DNA of 64,000 nt from Siniperca chuatsi (taxonomy: Eukaryota; Chordata; Actinopteri; Centrarchiformes; Sinipercidae): the NCBI RefSeq assembly GCF_020085105.1, contig NC_058043.1, forward strand, positions 13,029,167-13,093,166. The letters are read 5' to 3'. This document shows positions 46,100 through 58,915 of the stretch, in pieces. The notes beneath the pieces are model-generated. The model had not been told where the DNA came from. It did not search any database and was given only the letters and a program-made list of their open reading frames with translations. Every line of letters begins with the position of its first letter. Position 1 is the first letter of the stretch. Made by a program: the position numbers and the translations under genes.

Positions 46100-49000
46100 A
46101 CCTATAGTAAACACGAATGAGGAGGAGAGAGGAGAGACGGGTGGGAGGGAGAGGCAGTGTTGGTGTCCTCCTATCAGTGACGAGCTCCGTCCGGTGAGAT
46201 ACGGGACAGCCGCAGGTAAACGGGTTTATGTGTGAGTGAGGCTACTCTTAGGCAGGGAGGGGGGTCAGCCGGTATGTGCAGCCGTATGTTAGGTGATCAA
46301 AATGATGTCATCCCCAAAGCATGCACCATTTGACTGGACAGCGCCATGTAAATCCCTTCAAACCCTATTAATGCCCTCTGTATCGAGCGTAATTGGTGCA
46401 TAATCTGTGAGCACTACCCCGTCTGCCACAGAGGGGACACGAAGGAAGGACAGCAGGTCGTTTTTTATTATTATCATCTCCAATCTCTACTGACCCATTT
46501 CTCTCAGATAGGGAGAGTGGGACAGCTCAGGACCTAAATGGGACTTTCCCCAGGCGTGGTTTGTTTCCCTCAGCGACTTCAATTAACCTGTATGAAGTCA
46601 AATATCACACTAATTTAAACAACTGTCATCTTTCAATACAAATCTTATGTGTTTGAAAATAATGCATGCAATACCAACAGACCCTCATCTTCAAGGGTTC
46701 CTGTTTAAATATAGTTTTTATTCAAGTTTTGGAAAGCCAAGTTTTTTCCCCCCATAAAACTATGTACACATGGGCTTATAAGACACCACAGTCATAAAAC
46801 ACATATTCAGAATGCTGCATGTACATTTTCAAAACAAAACTAGCCCCAAAATAAAGAAATCACAATCACACCTTTATGTCTACAACAAAATTCATAAATC
46901 ACTAACAAAAAACTATACTGTATAATACTGGAGAAATCAGAATAAATATTAAATAAACCAATTTTGCCTTCTTTTACAGGCTCATTTGCGAACTTAAACA
47001 TTTCAGGATTTAGTTGAGCCATTCACAGGAAATGGCCTCTAAATCATCATGGTAAGTCTTATGCACAATACAAAAGAAAATAGGACTCACTCACTTCTCC
47101 ACAGCTCACACATTCAAGTCAGGGAAATCCTGCGTAGTGAATGTACGTCAGTGTAACTCTGCAGGCCAACTGGGAGATCATGAAATCACTGCAAACACTG
47201 GAGAATCTTCCAAAAGTCTTTGGCTAACACAGAAGAAGATGTGAGTTTGTGGAACAGCTGGGGATCCCATGTCTGAGCTGTGTATTTACTGACAGTCTAA
47301 ATGGTTGTAGCTGCATGACCCTTTTTGAGTGCTAAATCCAAATCCAGCCCTTATCTCCCAGACTAAGCTCGTGTTGGGCTTAAACCCTAACGATGACCTC
47401 ATCGTGCTGCTTGTAGACAGCGGGGAAACCCTAACTAGTGCACAGACAGACCATGTGAGACTGAGACTGACCTGCATGAATATACAAGCATTCCAAGCCT
47501 CCCCCTCGTCTTCTCTCTGCAGAGCTTTATGAAATCCTGATGAAAAGAGATCATTGCACTGGCTGAGTTTGACACCTCCAGTGAAAATACAGTTAGGAAA
47601 AATTGATTGCTTATGTTTTCATTTATTCATCTTTTGAGTCATTCTCCGCCTTCTGCTTCCACATGAAGCCTTGCCAAATGAAAATATGAATTGGAGTGAT
47701 ACAGAAGCACCATAACGAGGTTTTTTATAACTCTACATTTTCAGACCCACCGAGGGGAAACAAAGAGCAACAGCAAAATAATAATGGACCTGTTTATGCA
47801 AGTAATTAAATGTTTAACAATTTTTTTGCAACATATTCTAACAACTATTAGAGCCATTAGGGATGCTGTCAGAGAATTGTTGCATTTCTAAAATTTTTTG
47901 ATTCTTATGTTTTAATTTTACAATCTAATGGACCATTATCTTCAAGTTCCCAAATGAATATTTAAGGAACACTAGCCAAAAATGTGGTTTATGAATGTTT
48001 AATGTTGGTTTTAATATCACATGAAATAGAGATAGTGGGCAAAAATCAGCAGCTTTAATCATTCTTGCTATTTTATGCCATCCATATCTATAATTCCTCT
48101 CCCTACTCTATCTTAAGGCGGTCTGAATGGAGCAGTACATCCTCTGTTCTATTTCTATCTTTTTCTTAAAACTTTCATCATGATTTATTTATTGGTGCTT
48201 GTAGTTGCAGGATGGCTCCTCGCCAGGGATGTTCAGTCCTCTAAGGGTCCTTGCTGCTGCCTCTGATGTCCATCAACACTGCTTCTGCTTCTGTTATTGT
48301 TACTCCAGCAGAAACAAGCACAGAATGAACGCCGCAGGGTATCACTCCTTATCAGATAAAAACTTCAAATCTACAAAGCGACAGCTTTTAAAAAACAATG
48401 CAGTGGGACTCCCATTGATTTTTTAACGATTTCACAGTGGATTCAGAATGAGCTACGTGCGTCATGTTACATACCCCACTGCATACATGCAAAGATCAAC
48501 TTGTAATTTAAGAGAAAATTAGAACTGCAAAGCTTTAATCTGACTACTAAAGGAATGAATGAATGAATGTACAACACTCTGTGGTATTCACCACAGGCTG
48601 ATGTAAAATGCTGCACTGTTTGGCAACATGCCTCATAATCTGTAGGAGGGAATTAAGAGAAGCTGAGAGGAATGGCATGTGTGTGTGCATGTGTGTATAC
48701 ATGTCTTTGACTATGAGTGTACAGTATGTTGTGAAAGGCCTGGTGCCAAGTGGTCACAGATTGTCCCAGTCCAGTTAAGGGGGGAGGGGGTAGAGTAGAG
48801 GTGTGTGTGTGTTGTGTGTGTGGTTGGGTGTAGGGAACGAGGAGGAGGGCAGCTTCTGGCTCTTTGGAGAGCCTATTTATGGATCCTCATCGAGAGCCCC
48901 TTATGTCACTCATTGTCATTTTCACTCAAACACTATTGAATGGCCAATCATCAAATCCACTCAACTCTGTTCCTAAAGGGAACATGAACAAAAGAAGCAA

Positions 49001-50034
49001 AGATAATTGGCACTCTGCTTCAACATCATATTGACTGAAAACCAACAGTAGAAAAGCAGAGACATTCTTTTAGATTTCCAATGAAAGAAGGCAGGTAAGA
49101 GTGTGTCTATATTTGTGTGTGCTTATGTGTCAATATACACCATGGAGTGATCCCTTCCTGTCTGTCGAGGAAGGCTGATATTGGACAGTAGTGACATCAG
49201 TCAGGATGCCACTACTGTGCGTTTCATCCATTTTGTCAACTAATGGGATTCATTAAGATTGGCGCCAACCAGTATTGGTGGGCGGGTAAGGGGGTTGGTG
49301 AGATGATCTCACCTCCTGTCTGCAGCTCAGGAAGAAGAGTTTTCATTCATAAAGTTCATCCATTCACACATGAGTGTGCACACGCGTGGACACATGCATA
49401 TCTCCCAATGGGATGCTGAGGAAACAGTTGAGCCAATGAGGCAATATTCAGGTGAGCTCACTGCCGGACGCCAAGGTTCCTCTTTCCATTTAAAAACTGG
49501 AAAGCCTTTCATCATTCGACCTTGCCTCCATTACAGCAACACATGCTCAGGAGCGAAAAGAAGACGTCATGATAGAAAACTGATCAAAAACCTGTTGGAT
49601 AAAAGGTAAACAATTTTGTGCATCTTTAGTATTTTAGTGTACAGTATATGTGCATTTACAATTTCTCCAAATTTGCATAAACCTACACTCACTGATTTTC
49701 TGGCCAGTTGGGGGCAGTGGAAACAAGCTGTGAACACAACACTGACATATTATTAGCTTTTAAGTTGATATGGTGAACGTGTTATCAGTTTAACAGTTAA
49801 CAGTTGCCTAATTCCAAATCCAGCACACATGGAACAAAATTAGCATTCATTTGGAGTGGTGATTCTGGTCACCTGATTAATCTAAGTCAACATTCACTCT
49901 CATTTTAGCTCTGTTTGGTCTCCACCAACTCCTGAGGGAAATAGCTGGCTCATTAGCTGCTATATGATCCATTATGCTCACCAGCTAGTCACTAGCTGTG
50001 TCTGTCTGCTGTTTGGTGCTGGGTAGGTAGTGTA
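46100..50034. other. Gene-poor intergenic stretch left of the hAT element
   Basis: I find no exon-like sequence, RNA gene or well-preserved mobile element here. It holds short GT-rich runs (about 48680-48820) and a GAAT run near 48556. TARBP2, NPFF and ATF7, the human neighbours of MAP3K12, are not recognisable. Confidence 0.4.
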
Positions 50035-50657
50035 GTGAGAGTTAGGGTTGGGTACCGTTCACATTTTAACCGATACCAGTATGGTACCAGTACCTGGAAT
50101 TTGGTACCGGTAGCCAACGGTATCTTTTTCGGTACTGTGCTCTCTCTGCAATAACAAAAATGTAATTTCAGTTGTAAAAAATAAGTCCAAACTTCTCAAT
50201 TTAAACATTGTTATTTATTTAGATCATTATACTGCACTGCCTCACTTAAAGGTTCATCCATGGAGTGTACGATAACTTCTTCGTCGCTGGCTGCAGCCTT
50301 TATTCACTGGCAAACTGTAACCTACACTGTACACTTACTGCCAGACTGACAACTTAACTGCTCACCTTTTCCTCTGCACCGCTCGCATTCACCGTCACTC
50401 TCTGCCGCTCGCTCTCTCTTGTTCAACCACACACTCACTACGCACATACTTGTCCCTGTGACTTGAACAAGCAGCAGGGGTGATGTAGTTTCGCTCTCTC
50501 TCTTTTTCTTTATACTTTACTCTCTCACCCAGATACGCTCTTAGGTACCAAAATTTGGCACTGATTGATTTAATGTGAATCGGTACTCGGTAGTACCGAC
50601 GTAATTCAGTCGGTACCCTTAAAAGTATCGAGTTCGGTACCCAACCCTAGTGAGAGT
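50035..50657. mobile_element. Non-autonomous hAT element with perfect 8-bp target-site duplication
   Basis: The element spans 50043-50649 (607 bp). It begins TAGGGTTGGGTACCG and ends with the inverse complement CGGTACCCAACCCTA (first and last 15 bp apart from minor internal drift). It is flanked on both sides by the identical octamer GTGAGAGT (50035-50042 and 50650-50657). Eight-bp duplications and TAGGG-type ends are hallmarks of the hAT superfamily. Several subterminal GGTACC or GGTACTG repeats lie near both ends. There is no transposase frame. The clean duplication suggests a fairly recent insertion. Confidence 0.85.
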
Positions 50658-53600
50658 GAACCAAAACAGCAAATTTGCGGGCCAGAAAACCAAAACAATG
50701 AGCTGAAAGTAGTAGTGGGTTGGGCTATAGAGTTGTGGATTTATCACAAGAATATTTATCACATAAATATTACAAGCAAAAGCAGTCATGTGATCAATTG
50801 TTAATATGAAAATATTGACCATTGCCACAGAGTGGTCTATAAAGTGTCTCAGACAACTGAAGAACCATATTGACTCATTCCAGCGTGTTCTAAAATATGC
50901 AGATCCAACGTTTAGATCCACTGCTTTGATCTTCCGAGGAGATTAGAGATGCGTCTGATTTTCCTTTGAAACCTCTAAGAGGCCATAAGCCAGCCAGGTA
51001 GCCTGCTGTGGATAGCCTCTGGCAGCGGCCCGGTCAGGAGAGGGTTAATAACAATAAAGGGGAGGTTGGAGAAGCCTTCCTGAAAGTCACGTGGTTTGTG
51101 CCGGGAAGGGGGCAAAAGAGAGGAGGGAGGGTGGTGGGGATGAGCGGGGGGGGAGGAGTCTGGAGCGTGTTGCCGTAGAAACAGAATCCTCAGTTGGCCG
51201 GTGTGAAGTCAGAGGCGTAATATTAGGCGGTGACTGCAGTTAGATGCTGCTGGTGGTGTGAGGTGGGTGGGGAAGAGGGGGTGGGTGACTCACACTGGAG
51301 GACGCACTCTGCATTCTAATGGTTGGACACACATGTGGACACACTCACTCACACACACACCGCACACTCTCTCTACACCTTCACCTCAAACCTTCAATCC
51401 ACTGTCCCTTTCTTATGTTAGAATCTCCCATTTCTCTCCACTACATCTACTACTATACAGCATGGCTCAGCATTACCCTGCACCACTCTGCTTCAGAACA
51501 TATCATTAATTCATTATGCCAATGGAAGCTCCATTAGTGTATGTCTTAGTGTCGTCACTCGCATGCGTTGATACAGGGCATCTATTAGAGGGAACCAAAT
51601 GCTTAGACGGGCTAGTAAACTATAGCCATGTAATTGGTGACGGTATAATTGCATAGCACACGTAGCAATTAAAGCGATAATATGTGTAAACCATGCTTAA
51701 GATTATCATTGGATTAACTACACTTCCCAAATACCCTTGAGTGTAGAGGCTCACCAGCTGTTACAGGGGAAGTGTTAATAATTATGTGGACGGTTTTGGG
51801 CTGTTGTTTAGAGGGTCTTTTCTTTTGGCCGCAGGGGAATCAGTTTGTATCTCATTAGATCTGTTGTGGGGAAATAGTTCATGTTAATGAACTTTTTCTC
51901 TCAGGGTGCGGGACAAGAAAGACAACATTTTCTCAAACGCACAAATGTGAATCCATAACAATCAAAAATATATGAGATTTGTGAAGCCTCTGGGTTGATG
52001 AAGGCAATTCAGTAGAACAGCCAACGCACTTGGCGGTGAGAATGAAACAACCAAAATGTGCAAAATCACTAAATGTGTTTATGGATTCTCTTAATTCATG
52101 CAATGTATACATGTAGCATTTCCTCTAATACTGTGATATTACATGTAGCCCCAATGAAAGTGAAAAGTGATGAAGTAACAGAGACTGGAATAATTTTGTT
52201 CATTTTATGATCATGAATTATTTATCATAGTCATAGTCATAATGTAAAGGTCATTTACATCATTCTATGTCTATATTTTTTTTACTTTAAGGGAGACTTG
52301 GTTATGTCAACTGATCGACCTTGAATAACGATAAAGAGATACGATTTCTCTCATTTGTATAATCATTAACATAATCAATATCCAGTGATGAGACATTAAT
52401 GCACTGCTTGAGCACAAGTAATGAGAAGCTTTGAACATTATTTGAATATGTAATATGCTTTTTTATAATGTTTATACAAATGTTTCCTCAAAAAAACATA
52501 ATTTTGTTTTCCAGTTTACTATTTGTCATCCACAGCCAAGACAACGTACGTTCTGCCGTTCAAAGCAGCCCCCGCAGTGTTATAGCACAGAGGGAAGTGA
52601 CGTACACCTGCCCTATAGAAAATAAGTGACTTTCTGATTGAACGCTGCTTTGCCATTCCTTTTAAGGAAAGCCAGGGCAGGTTCATTTCCCATCATTGCT
52701 GTGTGTAAAACTGGAAGCAGCAGGGAAAATCACAGGCAGTGTGACGTTTTCTCTGTCACCACCCACAACTGTATCTCATGGTTTGGGGCGAGCCAATGGG
52801 GGGGCAGGCTGGCTGTCTGATACAGTGCTGGCTGGTCAGTGATGTAGGAGGCTGGCTGATGAACATTATCTTCAAGGCTTGTTTATTTCAGTTTGCCTGC
52901 GACTATGACTCATTCGATTTTTGGGAAAAAGAGGCAGCTACAGCTCCACCCAGGCAAAACCAAAGACACCAGATATCACCTGATTCTTTTTGTTTCAGAT
53001 TTTCTCTTTAATTGTCTGTCAGTTTAAGCCAGTGTTTCTCATTTGTTTTTGGGCTTGTGACTCCTCAAAATGACAACAAATAAATAAACCAGCTACTAAT
53101 ATCTACTTGTGACCCCTCTCATATTTCAGAAGAAAAAAACAAACAAAAACTAGAGAAGAGTCAGAAAACAGTAACTACATTTTCTGTAACAGAACAGAAA
53201 AGTACTTGCCAAAGTTTTATTTAAACTGTCCATGTATGATGAAATTAAATTTGTTAATACAGTTAGATAAGTTAAAAGTTGTTTGTAAATTAGGTGCGTT
53301 CTTCTGTCCCTTTAATTAAGTCATTTATGTTGTACTTCATTTCTGCCCAGTGCCATTGTACTGTTGTAATTCTGTTGTATACTGTGTTTGTACTCCACAC
53401 CATGTAATCATGGTCTTGAGTCAAAGCTTTTTGTTTTCTTGTGACCCCTCACATTGATCTTTTATTTATCTTGAATTCTAAGTCTGTCTCTGACTTTTCT
53501 TCTTCTGTCTTTGCACGTGTCTCTTCTATTAGGCAGCTGTAGATGTCCAGCGATGTTGTGTCAACACACATAACTTGTTAAAGATGAGATGATCTTTTCC

Positions 53601-54602
53601 TCATTTGCCTAATATATTCAGAATAATAAGAGGTAGTGGCATTGTTTCCCAAATTTGTATCCTGGAGGAATACCGGTCACCAATTATACAGAGTTATGCT
53701 AATTATCCATTTGACTGGATCACATATTATATTTATTAAGAGTCATTAATTCAGCTGAAGTAAAGAAGCCAATTATCATTTGTTACAAACCTGTGATGGA
53801 AGCGATGGCACATTTACAATGTGAGGATTTAAATGACAAGTGAAAAAGACCATTGTTGCCTCAAAAACAAGTAGCCAACATAAAAGAAACATCCGTTGTG
53901 CACCAGGCGAGTTTAGCCTGTTGTTTCAGTGCAGTGCGCTGTCCATGGTGCTGATCAGGGGCCCTAATGGCAAATACAAAAAGCACCTAATGCATTTACT
54001 CCTTTAACCTGTGACTATGAATGGGAATAAGATGTTGAAAATTGTGTGAAGTTGGAATGGATTGTTTAACTTTAGTTAGTTTTTAATCTTACAATCGAAT
54101 TATTCTGAAACTAATGAAAACATTGTATTTTTCCTGACCTAAATAAACTGTTTTAAAATATACTCTGCTATAAAGGGGCATTATCTGGATAGAGTTATTT
54201 CATGATTTAAACATTGATTCTACAAACGTTTTGTTCAGCAACTGAAACTGTAACTGAAACAACTTTAAAGCTTTAAAGGCTCAATACAAGACTAAAAGTT
54301 TGGACAACTTCCGCAGTGCACTGTGGCCCTCAGACACATTGTTTAAAAACTCCAAACTTTTTTAAAAGCACATATAGGTGATTTGTTTTGAGCAAATCAA
54401 AGGTGAGATCTCGGGTTATTACAAGAAGTAGATGGACCGTGGTCGACTTTTTCAAGAGAAACCCTACACATTACCCTCTCAGGAAAATGGAATCCCCCCT
54501 CAAATCAAAATGTATCGATTTCATTAGACTGAAATAAAGACCTGTCAACGTGCCTGGCGAGTGGGCGATAAGCGATCAAGACCAAGCTGATCAGCAGACT
54601 GA
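50658..54602. other. Intergenic stretch right of the hAT element
   Basis: A G-rich, relatively CpG-containing island at about 51060-51290 includes GTTGCCGTAGAAAC. A fish repeat with 'GTGTTTCTCATTTGTTTTTG' and 'TTGTGACCCCTC' words lies at about 53020-53460. The rest is AT-rich without recognisable genes. Confidence 0.35.
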
Positions 54603-54618
54603 CAGCGCCACCTGGCTG
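54603..54618 (-). promoter_or_regulatory. CTCF-like motif (minus strand)
   Basis: The minus strand reads CAGCCAGGTGGCGCTG, agreeing with 12 of 14 positions of the CTCF core. It lies 1.2 kb left of a stronger site at 55776. Motif match only. Confidence 0.25.
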
Positions 54619-54879
54619 TAAATTTTATCTACATAGCACCAAAATGTTCTCCGACCACATTTACTGATTCAAATCTTGTGGCCTCTCCATTGTCCCGAAA
54701 GACTGTAAATTGTATTTCTCAAACTGGTAGCATCCGTCTGTGCGTTACTGCTAGTGCAATATGCGCACATAATATCAGACTAGTGCGTTCACACTGAACA
54801 GGAGTCCCAGCATCGGACGGATAAATCATGCCCTGCAGGAAACAGATTCTGAAAGCATAATCATAATAGAAAAACCTAC

Positions 54880-55010
54880 CTTTTGCAGGCTCGGTGTTGT
54901 TGAATGCAGTGACTGTTTGGTTTCCACTGGCGGGTCGGTTTGTAAATGCACAGATTTCCACACGAGAAAACCCCGAAAGACGCGGCGCCTCTGTGACGCC
55001 TCCGTTCAGC
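54880..55010 (-). other. Possible orphan 5' non-coding exon on the minus strand
   Basis: A strong donor (CTGCAAAAG, then GTAGGT) ends at 54880 a segment that becomes CpG-rich upstream (GACGCGGCGCC at about 54978-54988). No long coding frame with family resemblance is present. It could be a distal alternative first exon of map3k12 or an unannotated non-coding transcript. Confidence 0.25.
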
Positions 55011-55775
55011 CTGACTACTACAGGGGTCCCATCTGGCTAATTACCTTGTCAATAAACCATGAAGATAGTACCGCGAGAACGGGAGTTGGGGGTGAGAGCT
55101 GAGTCTGACCCTCCTTGATGATCCCACCCCATTACCGATGTTGTAGCATATATTTGCCTGTATAAATGCATTGATTTAAAGGTTCAACAAAGAGAGAAAC
55201 AAGGAGAACGGGCTGTGGGGCCCCCCTGTTCCTCCCACTCACTGTACAACGTAAATGTACCTAAGTGGCCATCACGAACAGCGCACTACGCATGTCAGCT
55301 TTATTACATTTTGCCCAGTAACCAACCACTACTTTTACTCTGGAAAACTGTCCTGGTTCGCTGTTTGTAAGTATTTAAGAATATGCACAACATACAGTAA
55401 GCACATTAATAATAAAGGATTTAAAACTAGACTTTGACACATAGCCTCTAGCTTAGCTAAAAATGCATGACCTGCCTTAAGACCTTTATAATCACAGTTT
55501 ATATTTTGCTTTAGTAGTGCATATTATCAAAAAATTTGTAGTGAATGAGATTAAAACAAACTAATTGCCAGAGTCAACTTGGGGCCTTTGGCAGTTGCCC
55601 GGTTAGTAATTCAGCCAATAACACATAATTTGTTATTAATGATTTTAGCACAGACTACTTAACTACTAGACTACTTAACCTTTTCTAAGACTGTACTGTA
55701 CTGTAGAAATGATAAAATATGTAACAGCCACAACTCTTCATGCTGGAGGGTTTGAGAGGTTTGTTTCACTGCCTT

Positions 55776-55791
55776 CAGCGCCCTCTGCTGT
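55776..55791 (-). promoter_or_regulatory. CTCF-like motif (minus strand) upstream of myg1
   Basis: The minus strand reads ACAGCAGAGGGCGCTG, matching 13 of 14 core CTCF positions. It lies about 290 bp before the first myg1 ATG and faces the plus-strand site at 27821. Motif match only. Confidence 0.35.
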
Positions 55792-56067
55792 CACAGAAGT
55801 TCAGTTAGTATTAAATGCATTTTGATAAACGAGTGGCGAATTATTCCAGTTTGCATAAAATCAGTTTAATGGATAACATTTCATGCTTCTGTTCACTTCA
55901 ATTATGCTATTATTATCATCACAGGGACTTATAAAAAAAACAAACAAAAATACAAACAAACTTACCCGTTCCCCGGGTTTATCCGGTTGACAAAACAGGC
56001 GCACCAAATCCGGTCCGGCTGCCAAATCTGTCCGCCACTAGCGCGTCTCGTGTAAAGTCACGTTTGA

Positions 56068-57860
56068 ATGTGGCGTGTACGTATTATTGCACTCAATTTA
56101 ATTAATTTGAAAATCACGTCCAAAATAAACTTAAGCCAAGCCGGAAGTGTTTTACGACTGTTAAATTCACAAGCTAGCGGCGGGTGTTTACTCTCTGTAG
56201 GCGTTACTCGCACAGAACCACGATACATGTCAAGTCAGCCCAAGAGACTGCGCAGTGAAAACATGACCGTTAAGAAGATTGGAACTCACAACGGAACCTT
56301 TCATTGTGACGAAGTTCTGGCCTGTTTCTTCCTCCGTCAGCTACCTGAGTACAAGGTAGGTTCAGTATGCTGCGACGGGGTGTTATGGAGAGATGGTGGG
56401 TACCTGTATTGTTCCCTAAACTGCTGCTGTTTAAGTACAGTCGGTGTCGTTACTACTGCGATTTAAACCCTGTTGATAAAACCGCACTTTAAATGTGTTT
56501 CTTCATTCTGCATTGGCTGATTTTTGGAGAAGTTTACATTTTATTCTTCTGTCAGGGATCCCATGTCATTTTATAACACTCCAAGTGGGGGAGCTGCTGT
56601 ACAGATAGACGGAGGTCCCAGAAAGATGACATATAGACCTATAATAATTCTAGTGTAATCATACAGTTTACATTTCAGGAGAAAATGCCATAGCAAAAGG
56701 TCAGTTAAATAAACATAAAACGTGTGCAACACCTTACAACCACTATAAACTTGTTCCTACATCTAGGAACAAGGGCTATAGTGACTTTTTAAAGTAACAT
56801 ATTGTCTGAATAATTAGAAAACAAAGTGGCACTCATTCCTTCGTCATCCCTTATTTTTGATAGAGTCAAAATTATAACTATAACTATAATAATATATTTG
56901 TTTATCTAATGGCACAATCCCTGTCCTAAATGTAAACAAAGCTGTAGCCCCACCACCAAACTTAAAACACCACAATATGAATGGGGGATGAAATCCTTTA
57001 TCATGGGATATATAATTTCATATTATGATATCGATATATATCTTGATACAGTACATTTTCTGGACAATTAATTGAGAAATTGTTGGGCTAATGTAGCAAA
57101 TAAATACCTGACAAATCAAGGTACTACAAAATCATACAATAATACAATATTGTCATAAAGCAGGCTGGCTCAGTGGTTTGCAACATAGACCCAGACAAAT
57201 TAAAGGGATAGCAAACACAGTATAAAAAACTGTATACAAATTTCTGACTGACATATCACAATATATATCATCCTATCGCCCAACCCTACTCCACTAGATA
57301 ATATCTAGGTTCAAGCAACTACAATGTTGTTTTTTTCTGATACTGTAATAATTTTTGTCTACATAAGTAATGTAAATGCAGCATCAGGTCGGTCTACATG
57401 TTCATTTATGATTAGGTGAGAAGCAGACATAATGCTTGTTATTCATCTAAAAAACCCCTCTTTGATTACATATGTGAATTTACATGCAATTTATGTGGTT
57501 AAAAATGATAGATTATGCCTGTTAGAACTCAAAACCTGCTTCCAGATGGGTCCAATTAGGGCCACACTCATAATTAATGGCCTTGGTAGAATTCATTTAA
57601 ATCCATTTGGCTCTTGAATTGAAAAGGTTTAGAAAACCTAAATGAGGCCTACACATAAAATCCAGATGTCATTTCTTTCCCGAAAATCTATCAGATGTTT
57701 GAAGATAGATGATTGCTGATCTCCAAAACTTTCTATTCATTGCACAGGATGCCGAGATCATTCGGACCAGGGACCTGACACAGCTGGCAGAGTGTGACAT
57801 TGTTGTAGACGTGGGAGGAGAGTTTGACCCAAAGAGGCATCGCTACGACCATCATCAGAG
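56068..57860 (+). CDS. myg1: MYG1 exonuclease, first two coding exons (incomplete in window)
   Basis: Two coding exons are clear: 56068-56355 (donor GTAGGT) and 57748-57860 (acceptor TTGCACAG, donor GTACAA, phase 2). The 134 residues include [10 protein letters not shown] (73-82) and [20 protein letters not shown] (112-131) followed by HQR. These are the metal-binding His/Asp motifs of the MYG1 (C12orf10) family, a DHH-like hydrolase shown in mammals to be a 3'-5' RNA exonuclease acting in nucleus and mitochondria. The first Met (56068) gives a basic, hydroxylated N-terminus that could be a mitochondrial presequence. A second in-frame Met at 56227 ([12 protein letters not shown]) would give a form with a nuclear-signal-like PKRLR. 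The remaining exons, expected to begin near SFTETMSSL, were not found up to 64000. Human MYG1 lies elsewhere in 12q13, so its position beside map3k12 reflects rearrangement. Confidence 0.88.
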
Positions 57861-58310
57861 GTACAACTTTGGCAGTAAGCTGCTGCAAAGAGATTACTAA
57901 GACTGGGGAATATATGAATATTTATTGTTCATCACCTGTCATGGTAATCATATTGTGGGTTTATTTTAATTATGATACGATTATGATAAATTAATATTAG
58001 AAAGCAATTACTTGCAGAGTAATTTTGTGAAACGTTTGAGAACATTTGACAGTTCAAGTTTGACTTTAAATTAGCATGTAGTCCAGTGTGGTGGACCTCA
58101 GCAAAAGAATGCGATGTTATATTTTTTACATAAACAGATATTGTAATATACATATGAATTAATGTAGGAGTAAGATGTGTTAATTATCATGTTTTTTTTC
58201 TGTAATCACTCAACATTTATATGAAGGTAAAAGAAATGCACACTATGTGTTCTTTTTAGTGATGGAAAAACTACCCAAACACTGTAAAATAACACAATAG
58301 CACATTCATA

Positions 58311-58490
58311 TCGGACATTTTGACTTGCCACAGCTGCAAAGAACAGGGGTAACTAATATTATTAGCGATGGCACTTTCCATTTAGATGTGCCAGTGAGCC
58401 ATGTCATTGAGCCAGCCACCATAATATATCTTATGAATTACACCTGGGCTTTTCCTGTCATAGTGTCTGCTGTGAAAAAGACCAATTGTC
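58311..58490. mobile_element. Diverged relative of the 9505-9793 MITE
   Basis: It starts TCGGACATTTTGACTTGCCA, contains 'CCAGTGAGCCATG', and ends GTGTCTGCTGTGAAAAAGAC. These parallel the ends and interior of the MITE near amhr2. The left terminus is shortened. Confidence 0.6.
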
Positions 58491-58519
58491 TTGTTTTTTA
58501 TGAGAGATATTATTGGCCA

Positions 58520-58915
58520 ATATTAGCTTAATTGATTAGTCAATCGATATATAATTTATTGGCAACTATTTTCATGATCTATTCATCGTTTAAGTAATTT
58601 CTCAAGCAAAAATGCCAAAAAGTAATTTGTTCCAGCCTCCCAAATGTGAAGATTTGCTGCTTTTCTCTGTTTTATATAATTGGAAACTGAATATCTTATT
58701 AGTCACTGAGAAATTACAATGGACATTTTTCACAAATTTCTGACATTTTATAGACAAAACGATTAATCAAGAAAGTAATCATTAATGAAAACAGTCATTA
58801 GTTGCCGCCCTGTGGAAATGCCGCTTGTTTTCAGACCGAACAATTGATCTATCCATTGAGAAAATAAACAGCAGATTAATCGATAATGAATATAGTCTTT
58901 AGTTGCAGCCCCATA
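58520..58915. repeat. Copy 2 of the 'ATTAATCG...GCAGC' teleost repeat
   Basis: It opens with 'GATTAGTCAATCGATATATA', includes 'CAAAACGATTAATCAAG', and closes with 'TCTTTAGTTGCAGCCCC'. It belongs with the copies at 12738 and 63378. Confidence 0.6.

Noticed and set aside
46100-56000. Search for npff (PQRF-amide peptide) or tarbp2 exons
   Set aside because: No PQRFG-like coding stretch or double-stranded-RNA-binding-domain sequence could be seen by eye; short exons could still be missed.
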